Below, piece after piece: positions 28,290-35,183 of a stretch of DNA of 64,000 bases (within the stretch, counting starts at the first letter, position 1; every line of letters begins with the position of its first letter). Under the pieces are notes generated by a model. That model was not told the DNA's origin. It saw nothing but the letters and a program-made list of their open reading frames with translations, and searched no databases. The stretch comes from Gemmatimonadota bacterium (GTDB taxonomy: Bacteria > Gemmatimonadota > Gemmatimonadetes > Longimicrobiales > Gaopeijiaceae): positions 1 to 64,000 of the forward strand of contig JAJDNC010000110.1 in assembly GCA_022340865.1 (NCBI GenBank), given 5' to 3'. The position numbers and the translations under genes are program-made.

Positions 28290-29306
28290 GTGAGGATCGC
28301 CGTGCTCATGGGGGGGACGTCCGACGAGCGGGAGGTGTCGCTCTCGTCCGGGGCCGAGGTGGCCAGGGCGCTTCGGGAAGCGGGCCACGAGGTGGTGGCC
28401 GTGGACACGGTCCGCGGCGTCCTCTCGCGTGAGCAGGAGACACGCCTCCTCTCCGAGGGGGTCCGGGTCGATCCGCCGACCCACGCGGATCTGGTGCGCC
28501 TGGACGAAGGCCACACGGTAGCCCTGACGCGCGACCCGTCCCTGGGCCCGGTGGACGTCTTCTTCCTCGCGCTTCACGGGGGATCGGGTGAGGACGGGAC
28601 CATCCAGGGGCTCCTCGACGTGGCGGGGGTGGCCTACACGGGGAGCGACCGATTGGGGTGCTCCCTGGCCATGGACAAGGAGGTCGGCAAGCGCCTGTTG
28701 CGCGCCGCGGGCATTCCCACGCCGGACTGGCTCGCGGGGGACGCTACCCCCGACGAGATCGAGGCCGCGCTGGGATTGCCGGTGGTCGTGAAGGCGTCGA
28801 GCGGGGGCTCGTCGCTGCGGCTGATCCTGGCCCACGACCGGCGGGAGCTCGAGAGCGCGATTGCCGAGAGCCGGGAGTGGTGTGACCTGGTCCTCTTCGA
28901 GCGGTACGTGAGGGGACGCGAGCTCACTGTGGGTGTGGTGGGGGACGAGGCTCTGCCCGTGGGGGAGATCATCCCCGCCCACGAGCTCTTCGACTATGCG
29001 TGCAAGTACCAGCCGGGACTGGCACGGGAGGTCTTCCCGGCCGACGTGCCGGACGACGTCGCTCGGCGCGTGCAGGGGCTGGCGCTCCGGGCCCATCGCG
29101 CCCTGCGCATGAGGGATTTCAGCCGCGTCGACTTCATGATGGACGAGGGGCGCGGGCTCTGGTGTCTGGAGGCGAACGCGGTGCCGGGGATGACCGCGAA
29201 CAGCCTTCTTCCCAAGGCGGCGAAGGCGATGGGGATCCCATTCCCCGACCTCTGCCACAGGATCGTTACCCTGGCGGCCGCAAGGATCGGGGGCACACGG
29301 GCGTAA
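28290..29306 (+). CDS. ddl: D-alanine--D-alanine ligase
   Basis: A 338-residue ATP-grasp ligase that makes D-Ala-D-Ala for peptidoglycan. It begins RIAVLMGGTSDEREVSLSSG, the standard N-terminal signature, and continues with FFLALHGGSGEDGTIQGLLD, the ATP-binding VVKASSGGSSL and the C-terminal LEANAVPGMTANSLLPKAA. The active-site region EREVSL and the arginine and asparagine of the acid loop are in place. GTG at 28290 fits the motif position. The residues that decide D-Ala versus D-Lac or D-Ser use were not examined in detail. Confidence 0.93.
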   Translation: MRIAVLMGGTSDEREVSLSSGAEVARALREAGHEVVAVDTVRGVLSREQETRLLSEGVRVDPPTHADLVRLDEGHTVALTRDPSLGPVDVFFLALHGGSGEDGTIQGLLDVAGVAYTGSDRLGCSLAMDKEVGKRLLRAAGIPTPDWLAGDATPDEIEAALGLPVVVKASSGGSSLRLILAHDRRELESAIAESREWCDLVLFERYVRGRELTVGVVGDEALPVGEIIPAHELFDYACKYQPGLAREVFPADVPDDVARRVQGLALRAHRALRMRDFSRVDFMMDEGRGLWCLEANAVPGMTANSLLPKAAKAMGIPFPDLCHRIVTLAAARIGGTRA

Positions 29307-29406
29307 GAAGTAATCGAGGGGGACGAGTCCCCGTCCATCGGAACCTGCCCCCGGACGTGGGGGTTTGATCCGATCCCCCACTACGTCTACAGCACGCAGG
29401 GCGTGG

Positions 29407-30234
29407 ATGTCGTACACGTACCGCACGTTCGGCTTCGGCTACAGGCTCACCCCTGTGGTCAAGCGGTTGCTCATCGCCAACGTCGCCGTCTTCGGCCTGA
29501 CGCTGCTGGTGGGCAAGCCGTTCGTGTACGACTGGTTCGCCTTCCAACCCCGGGCGATCTTCATCCGACCCTGGGGCGTCTTCACCTACATGTTCGTCCA
29601 CGCCGGGTTCTGGCACCTGGCCTGGAACATGTTGTTCCTCTTCTTCTTCGGGCCTCCGGTGGAGGAGCGGTGGGGGTCCCGGGAGTTCTTCAAGTACTAC
29701 GTCATCTGCGGGCTCGGCGGCGTCGGCCTCAGCTACCTGTTCATGCCGAACGCCATCGTGGGTGCGTCCGCTGCCATCCTCGGCGTGATGCTGGCCTTCG
29801 CGATGATCTGGCCGGACGCCCCCATCTATCTCTTCGGCATCTTCCCGGTGAAGGCCAAGTGGCTCGTGGCGGCCCTTGTCCTGATCAACGTCCTCTACAT
29901 GGTCACCCCCTCGGGCGGCGGCATCGCCTACATGGCGCACCTGGGCGGGCTCGCCACCGGGTTCATCTACCTGAAGAGCGACTGGCGCCTGGGCCGGCCG
30001 GTGCAGCGCCTGCGTCAGGCCGCGCGCGCGCGCCGCATGGCCATCGTGCCCCGGGAGGAGCACGAGGAAGCCCCCCGCCGTCCGGCGCGCACCGGTGCAC
30101 GCCGCGAGGACAAGTCTCTCTACGACGCCGTGGACGCCGTCCTGGACAAGATCTCCGCCGAGGGGATGGCCTCCCTCACCCCCGACGAGCTGAAGCTGCT
30201 GGACGAGGTCTCCAAGCGACACCGTTCCAACTGA
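29407..30234 (+). CDS. rhomboid-family intramembrane protease
   Basis: A 275-residue membrane protein with about six hydrophobic helices and a cytoplasmic arginine-rich tail. The catalytic serine is S121 in VGASAAILG and the base is H178 in AHLGGLATG. The conserved HAGFWHLAWNM (residues 65-75) provides the HxxxN-type oxyanion region. Rhomboids cut transmembrane helices. The last 30 residues (LYDAVDAVLDKISAEGMASLTPDEL) form the acidic helix often seen at the end of Gemmatimonadota/Bacteroidota rhomboids. ATG 29407 is preferred because an in-frame TTG upstream lacks a ribosome-binding site. Confidence 0.9.
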   Translation: MSYTYRTFGFGYRLTPVVKRLLIANVAVFGLTLLVGKPFVYDWFAFQPRAIFIRPWGVFTYMFVHAGFWHLAWNMLFLFFFGPPVEERWGSREFFKYYVICGLGGVGLSYLFMPNAIVGASAAILGVMLAFAMIWPDAPIYLFGIFPVKAKWLVAALVLINVLYMVTPSGGGIAYMAHLGGLATGFIYLKSDWRLGRPVQRLRQAARARRMAIVPREEHEEAPRRPARTGARREDKSLYDAVDAVLDKISAEGMASLTPDELKLLDEVSKRHRSN

Positions 30235-30271
30235 GCCACGGAACACCCGGGCGGTCGCTCTACGAGAGACG

Positions 30272-30303
30272 TTGACAGCGCGCTAATATAGTAATATCTA
30301 TAT
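30272..30303 (+). promoter_or_regulatory. promoter with overlapping palindromic operator for ArsR-type gene
   Basis: A consensus -35 TTGACA (30272-30277) is followed by an unusually AT-rich stretch with -10 candidates TAATAT and TATCTA. Over the -10 region lies the inverted repeat ATATAG-N6-CTATAT at 30286-30303. This is the expected place for an ArsR-family repressor to block its own promoter. Confidence 0.55.
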
Positions 30304-30342
30304 CTCGTTGATTCCCGAATACGAGCGTACCAGGGGGGGCAC

Positions 30343-30636
30343 ATGGAGGAGATCCTGACGGAGGCGGCGGTGGAGGATACCGCCCTCGTTCTCCGCTGCC
30401 TGGGCCACCCCCTCCGACTGCGCATCCTCGACGTGCTCGAGAAGGACGGGGAGTGCACCGTCACCCGGATCTACGAGGCCCTCGGCGTGGAGCAGGCCGT
30501 GGCCTCTCAGCACCTCACCACCATGTGGGACAAGGGGATCCTCCGACGCCGCAAGGACGGGGTGCACGTATTCTACGGGATCGCGGACGAGCGCGCCCTC
30601 AAGGTGCTCGCTTGCGTGCGGCAGGCCAACTGCTGA
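30343..30636 (+). CDS. ArsR-family winged-helix regulator
   Basis: A 97-residue dimeric-type repressor. The wing and helices are clear: LRCLGHPLRLRILDVLEKDGEC, then VEQAVASQHLTTMWDKGILRRRKDGVHVFYGI, which is the recognition helix and beta wing. Cysteines are at 19, 38, 91 and 97; C91 and C97 end the last helix and are close enough to form a thiol pair, so sensing of redox state, sulfide/persulfide or metal is possible. There is no ArsR-type ELCVCDL metal box. It lies convergent to the MarR gene (14 bases between stops) and has a palindrome over its own promoter. Confidence 0.9.
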   Translation: MEEILTEAAVEDTALVLRCLGHPLRLRILDVLEKDGECTVTRIYEALGVEQAVASQHLTTMWDKGILRRRKDGVHVFYGIADERALKVLACVRQANC

Positions 30637-30650
30637 GGCCTGTCGGGGCG

Positions 30651-31235
30651 CTATTCGGCCGCGTGCCGCGCCGTCTCGAAGAGGGCCGTCCGCGACTCGC
30701 AGTCGACGCCCATGACCTCGCGCAGGACGCATCCGCGGCGGAAGTGCACGTCGCAACGCAGGCACTGTCGCTCCGCCGCGTCGTCCAGATCCAGCATCAG
30801 GACCGACAGCTCGTCCAGAGCCTGCGTCACCTCGCGTAGCTTCTCCGCCGGATAGCTTCCCAGGAGGCGCTTCATCTCCTGGTCCCTCAGGTCCTGGAAC
30901 TGGCCGAGAAGCGCCTTGCCCTCGTCGGTGAGGGTCAGGTCCACCGCACGCCGATTGTCGGGTGCGATGGCCCTGTGCACCAGGCCGCGTTGGACGAGAC
31001 GGTCGATGGCACGGCTGGCGGCCGCGTTGGACACATCCAGGAAATCGGCCACGTCCGTGACCTTGAGCCGGTACTGCGCGCGCGAGATGAGCAGCAGCAG
31101 CTTCAGCTGCGAGAGGGCGAGCTGCGTGCCGCTGGCTTCCTCCAGGAGACGCTCCAGAACCGTCGTCATGGTGGAGCAGTAGATCTGGGACGCGCCCATG
31201 AGGCGCTGCAACAAGGCCAGCGTTTCGTCGTTCAC
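30651..31235 (-). CDS. MarR-family regulator with C-terminal cysteine cluster
   Basis: A regulator of 194 residues when started at GTG 31235. The central winged helix (LALSQLKLLLLISRAQYRLKVTDVADFLDVSNAAASRAIDRLVQRGLV, written here in parts) is standard MarR. After it come 60 residues with four cysteines at 158, 161, 169 and 179 (CLRC-x7-C-x9-C). That spacing could bind an iron-sulfur cluster or zinc, or act as a thiol switch; ordinary MarR proteins lack it. A longer in-frame start at ATG 31379 would add 48 residues but would begin within the palindrome at 31379-31399. It is divergent from the haem-rich gene at 31772. Confidence 0.85.
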   Translation of the reverse strand: MNDETLALLQRLMGASQIYCSTMTTVLERLLEEASGTQLALSQLKLLLLISRAQYRLKVTDVADFLDVSNAAASRAIDRLVQRGLVHRAIAPDNRRAVDLTLTDEGKALLGQFQDLRDQEMKRLLGSYPAEKLREVTQALDELSVLMLDLDDAAERQCLRCDVHFRRGCVLREVMGVDCESRTALFETARHAAE

Positions 31236-31378
31236 ATCGGCAGTCCGTCCGGGGGATGCCAAGAGGAAGGGCTGCGCACCGTACGGGTCCGCATCGTTCA
31301 ACCCCGGTATATAATGACGGGGAGGTATCCTTCTGGACAGGCCCCCGTGTCGGCTCGCCGGATGATTGTCACCTTGCA

Positions 31379-31399
31379 TTAACTATTGTGGGTAGTTAA
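31379..31399. promoter_or_regulatory. perfect 21-bp palindromic operator TTAACTA-N7-TAGTTAA
   Basis: Two perfect 7-base arms around a 7-base centre, in an AT-rich patch of an otherwise GC-rich region. It sits between the divergent MarR gene and the 31562/31772 genes. A -10-like TATCAT lies just beyond it at 31401-31406, so it overlaps the likely -35 of the rightward promoter. The size and symmetry are typical of MarR operators; that it is bound by this MarR is an inference from position. Confidence 0.7.
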
Positions 31400-31409
31400 A
31401 TATCATGTA

Positions 31410-31425
31410 CCCTCAACAATGAGGG
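31410..31425. promoter_or_regulatory. second inverted repeat CCCTCA-ACAA-TGAGGG
   Basis: Perfect 6-base arms with a 4-base loop, 10 bases to the right of the large palindrome. It could be a second protein-binding site or a small RNA hairpin at the 5' end of the rightward message. The rest of the gap to 31562 holds no other signal that I can identify. Confidence 0.4.
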
Positions 31426-31561
31426 TGGCCGGTCCGGCAGCCGAGTCTCCCAAGCTCATCGGTGGAACCCTCTCCGGGCCGACCCGCCCGCCTCCGGGTG
31501 GCGCGGGACGGACTGCCGGACCGGAACACGGCCCGGAGAGGCGCCGCCATCGGAGGTTACC

Positions 31562-31657
31562 ATGGCCACCATCCCTATCGCGGTGGCGCTCCTCGTGGTG
31601 ATCGGCCTGGTCCGGCTCGTCTTCTTCCCACGCGACACCGGGACCCCGAACCGCTGA
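31562..31657 (+). CDS. 31-residue single-helix membrane peptide
   Basis: A small open frame with an excellent ribosome-binding site, GGAGG five bases before the ATG. It encodes MATIPIAVALLVVIGLVRLV, a single membrane helix, then FFPRDTGTPNR and a stop. The helix plus a short charged tail is what one expects of a small subunit that fits beside a larger membrane complex. It lies 114 bases before the HybA-HybB-cytochrome fusion gene and after the palindromic operator, so it is likely the first gene of that unit. No homologue is recognised. Confidence 0.6.
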   Translation: MATIPIAVALLVVIGLVRLVFFPRDTGTPNR

Positions 31658-31771
31658 GTCCGGAATCCCCGCCGGCCCTCGATGCAGGCCGGTGGGCGCA
31701 AGAGGCGGCGACCCGCGGCTGCGGTGCCCGGGTCGCACGAGTCTCCCACGACGCGACTTCGGGTACCGACC

Positions 31772-34700
31772 ATGAGCATCACCAGGCGAACGGCTCTGAA
31801 GACCCTGGCGGCGACGGCAGCGGTGTCGCTGATCCCCCGTCGTCTCCGAGCAGGGAAGAGGGCGGCGACCCCGCCACGGGACTCCAAATCCATCCTCTAC
31901 GACGCCACCCGCTGCATAGGCTGTCGACAGTGCGCCGTGGCATGTGCCGAGGCGAACGGGATGGATCCGGCGCTGGCGCTGTCCGACGATCCCGACCTCA
32001 CCTACTCCGCCCTCACGGTGGTACGTCGGTTTTGGGTGGCGGGCAAGGAGCGCTTCCGCAAGGTGCAGTGCATGCATTGCGTCGACCCGGCGTGCGTCAG
32101 CGCGTGCATGCTCGGGGCCATGCAGAGGGATGCCGACGGGGCGGTGACCTGGAACGGCGACCTGTGCGTCGGGTGCCGGTACTGCGAGATCTCGTGCCCG
32201 TTCAACACGCCTCGCTTCGAGTGGGACACCGCCCGTCCCCGGCTCACCAAGTGTCAGATGTGCCCCGAACGGCGCGCCCAGGGTCTCCAGCCCGCATGCG
32301 TCGACGCGTGCCGCCGTGGCGCCCTCACGTATGGTACACGGAGCGAGATGCTCGCCGAGGCCCGGCGGCGGATGGCCACGGAGCCCGACCTTTACAACCC
32401 CAAGATCTACGGTGAGCGCGACGGAGGCGGGACCTCCGTCCTGTACCTGGCTGCCGCCGGCGTTTCGTTCGCGGAGCTGGGCCTGCCCGACCTGGGGGAG
32501 GAGTCGGTCGCCACGTTGCCGGAGACCATCCAGCACACGCTGTACCGTGGCTTCGCGGCGCCCCTGGCTCTGCTGGCGATCCTCGGAGCGGTGGTGCGGC
32601 GCAACACCCGGAAGCTGCGTGCGGAGGAGAAGGCGACGCACCAGACCGAGGAGTCCGCTCCCGTCGGCGGCCCGCTCGTCACTTCGCCGGTCCTGCTCCT
32701 CGCCTCCCTCATTGTCGTCGGCGTGATCGCGGTGCTGTGGCGCTTCACAGCCGGGCTCGGTGCGACGACGAACCTCAACGACGGCTATCCCATGGGACTC
32801 TGGATCGCCTTCGACGTGGTCACGGGGACGGCGCTCGCCTGTGGCGGTTATGCCATGGCCCTTCTGGTGTACGTGGCGAACCGGGGCAAGTACCACCCGC
32901 TGGTACGCGCCGCTCTGGTCACTTCCGCCTTCGGGTACACTCTGGGTGGTCTGAGCGTCCTCATCGACATCGGCAGGGCGTGGAACTTCTACAAGATCCC
33001 GCTCTTCTTCTGGACCTGGAACTTCAACTCCATCCTCCTGGAGGTCGCGCTCTGCATCATGCTCTACACGATGGTCCTGTGGATCGAGGTATCGCCGGTG
33101 ATCCTCAAGGGCTGGCGTGAGAGCGAGGTCTCGGGTCTGAGAAGGCTGGCGGTGACCCTGTCGCCCAGGGTGGAGCGGGCCATGCCGATCTTCATCGCCG
33201 TGGGCCTGCTTCTCCCCACCATGCACCAGTCCTCGCTGGGCAGCCTGATGCTCATGGCGGGCCACAAGCTGAACCCATTGTGGCACACGCCGATCCTGCC
33301 GCTGCTGTTCCTGTTGTCGTGCATCTCCATGGGATACGGCGTGGTGACGCTGGAGTCCATCGTCTCGGCGCGCGTGTTCAAGAGGCCCCTGGAGACGCCG
33401 ATGCTGCGCGGCCTGGCGGTGCCCGTCGCGGTGGTGATCTTCGGCTATGTGGCCCTCCGCCTGGCGGATCTGGCGTACCGCGGAAGGCTGGGTCTCGTCG
33501 GGCAGATGGACGGTCACAGCCTCCTCTTCCTGGGGGAGATGGCGCTCTTCCTGCTGCCCGCCGGCGGCCTCCTTCTGCGCCGCCGGGCCGCCCGGCCGCG
33601 CTATCTGATCGCCATGGCGCTCCTGGTGGTGCTGGCCGGTGCGCTGTACCGCTTCTCCACGTACCTCTTCGCGTTCGACCCGGGGCCGCAGTGGTCGTAT
33701 TTCCCGGCCATTCCCGAGTTCGCGGTGAGCTTCGGCATCGTGGCGGCCGAGCTCCTCGGATATATGATCCTGGTCAAGAGGTTCCCCATCCTGCGGGGCA
33801 CGTCGCCTGCGCCGGCTCGTGCCCAGGCACCGGAGCCCGTGCCCGCGCGCGTCACCGTCGGAGGAGCTCCGTCACCGTCGCTGGCGATGAGCTACGAAGG
33901 CGGGGGGTCGCAGAGGGGATACGCTACGAGGCCCATCGCCGCCGTGGCGGCAACGTTGGGGTTGGTCCTGGTCTCCCTCTCCTCCCCGGCAGCCGGCCCC
34001 GGGATCCCTGTCGGGATCGGCGCGGGATCGGTGGATGCGCAGGTGGTGGACACACCGCGAGCCGGGGATCGCCGTTGCCTGACGAGGCGGCCGCAGGACT
34101 GCCTCGATCGGCCCGTGCCGGCGGACGAGCCCCACGGAGGCGTGTGCGCGGTGTGCCACGACCTCTGGCAGGATCAGGGCCTGGCCCAGACCGTGCGGGC
34201 GTGCTCCGGCGGTGGCTGCCATACCGACCCCGAGAGCATCACGCCCTTCCACGGAACGCTGACGCCAGCCCTCCTGAGCGAATGCACCCACTGTCACGTG
34301 CCCCATTCGTTCCGCGTTCCCGGCAACGGGGCGCAGTGCGCCGCCTGTCACCCGGCAGGCGGGCGGGGGGTGGCCTGGGCCGGAGACGTCTCCGTCCAGG
34401 GCCCGCCCGGGAGCCTGGCGTTCCATCACGAGACGCACACCTCGGTGCCCTGCACGGCGTGCCACGGGGCGCAGGCGAATCACGGCACTCTCGAGGTGAT
34501 GTCGGTGGCGGATTGCCGCGCGTGCCATCACCGACCGCCCCTGGCGCAGGACTGCACGCGCTGCCACGACCTGGATGACGTGCGGACCACCGCGCTCATG
34601 GTGACACGGATCCTGGACATCCACCTGGGCTCCCTGGACGGGCCGACACGCCAGCTGCCCTTCGAGCATCGGTTCCACTGGAACATGCAGTGCTCGGCGT

Positions 34701-35011
34701 GCCACACGAGCGAGGACGCGCTGGGCAGCGCGAGGGAGGTCGACTGCTCACGGTGTCACGCGGAGCACCACGATCCACAGAGGGAGTGCACACGGTGCCA
34801 CGCACCGCCGGCGGCCGGTGCGCACACCCGGGCCGCGCACCTCGGGTGCGGTGGGACGGGGTGCCACGTGAGCGCCCCGCCGGAGATTCGAGACGCCCCC
34901 CGGACGCGCCATCTCTGCCTGGTATGCCACCGCGACCGGATGGAGCACATGCCCGGGCGCAACTGTGTGGACTGCCACGTCCTGCCTCCGGGGGGCTCGC
35001 CGAACTTCTGA
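31772..35011 (+). CDS. fused HybA-like ferredoxin, HybB/NrfD-like membrane domain and 13-haem cytochrome
   Basis: One 1079-residue protein with three modules. Residues 1-28 are a Tat signal (TRRTALKTL). Residues 45-190 hold four cysteine groups of a DmsB/HybA-type ferredoxin (CIGCRQCAVAC, CMHC..CVSAC, CVGCRYCEISC, CQMC..CVDAC), and a helix at 262-276 anchors it. Residues 303-668 give about ten helices of HybB/NrfD type, with NLNDGYPMGLWIAFDVVTG as the clearest match; this domain normally reacts with quinone. Another helix at 721-740 is followed by 11 CXXCH and two CX4CH haem sites. Basic residues 276-283 and 669-675 put the loops inside, so both FeS and haem parts face the periplasm. Likely a quinone-cytochrome oxidoreductase. 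Confidence 0.88.
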   Translation: MSITRRTALKTLAATAAVSLIPRRLRAGKRAATPPRDSKSILYDATRCIGCRQCAVACAEANGMDPALALSDDPDLTYSALTVVRRFWVAGKERFRKVQCMHCVDPACVSACMLGAMQRDADGAVTWNGDLCVGCRYCEISCPFNTPRFEWDTARPRLTKCQMCPERRAQGLQPACVDACRRGALTYGTRSEMLAEARRRMATEPDLYNPKIYGERDGGGTSVLYLAAAGVSFAELGLPDLGEESVATLPETIQHTLYRGFAAPLALLAILGAVVRRNTRKLRAEEKATHQTEESAPVGGPLVTSPVLLLASLIVVGVIAVLWRFTAGLGATTNLNDGYPMGLWIAFDVVTGTALACGGYAMALLVYVANRGKYHPLVRAALVTSAFGYTLGGLSVLIDIGRAWNFYKIPLFFWTWNFNSILLEVALCIMLYTMVLWIEVSPVILKGWRESEVSGLRRLAVTLSPRVERAMPIFIAVGLLLPTMHQSSLGSLMLMAGHKLNPLWHTPILPLLFLLSCISMGYGVVTLESIVSARVFKRPLETPMLRGLAVPVAVVIFGYVALRLADLAYRGRLGLVGQMDGHSLLFLGEMALFLLPAGGLLLRRRAARPRYLIAMALLVVLAGALYRFSTYLFAFDPGPQWSYFPAIPEFAVSFGIVAAELLGYMILVKRFPILRGTSPAPARAQAPEPVPARVTVGGAPSPSLAMSYEGGGSQRGYATRPIAAVAATLGLVLVSLSSPAAGPGIPVGIGAGSVDAQVVDTPRAGDRRCLTRRPQDCLDRPVPADEPHGGVCAVCHDLWQDQGLAQTVRACSGGGCHTDPESITPFHGTLTPALLSECTHCHVPHSFRVPGNGAQCAACHPAGGRGVAWAGDVSVQGPPGSLAFHHETHTSVPCTACHGAQANHGTLEVMSVADCRACHHRPPLAQDCTRCHDLDDVRTTALMVTRILDIHLGSLDGPTRQLPFEHRFHWNMQCSACHTSEDALGSAREVDCSRCHAEHHDPQRECTRCHAPPAAGAHTRAAHLGCGGTGCHVSAPPEIRDAPRTRHLCLVCHRDRMEHMPGRNCVDCHVLPPGGSPNF

Positions 35012-35052
35012 CCCGGAGCACCAGCCCCAGGAGGCGTCCTATCTGCGTGGAG

Positions 35053-35095
35053 GGGCCCGCCGCCGGTCGGGTGGAGAAGAGCCGGCAGCGGGCCC
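35053..35095 (+). terminator. terminator-like hairpin after fusion gene
   Basis: GGGCCCGC-C-GCCGG pairs with CCGGC-A-GCGGGCCC with a single internal mismatch, a 14-position stem 42 bases after the stop. A T-run is lacking. It separates the fusion gene from the S46 peptidase gene. Confidence 0.45.
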
Positions 35096-35183
35096 TCGCC
35101 GTTGCCTTGTGGCCGCACGCGCCCCCGGCGAGCTTTGGACCTGCGTGAGAGGGAGCGGAGAACCGGAACAGCGGAGAAAGACG

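Noticed and set aside
31682..31771. In-frame upstream start for the fusion protein
   Set aside because: It would place 30 mostly basic residues before the Tat signal; the Tat motif fits the ATG at 31772.
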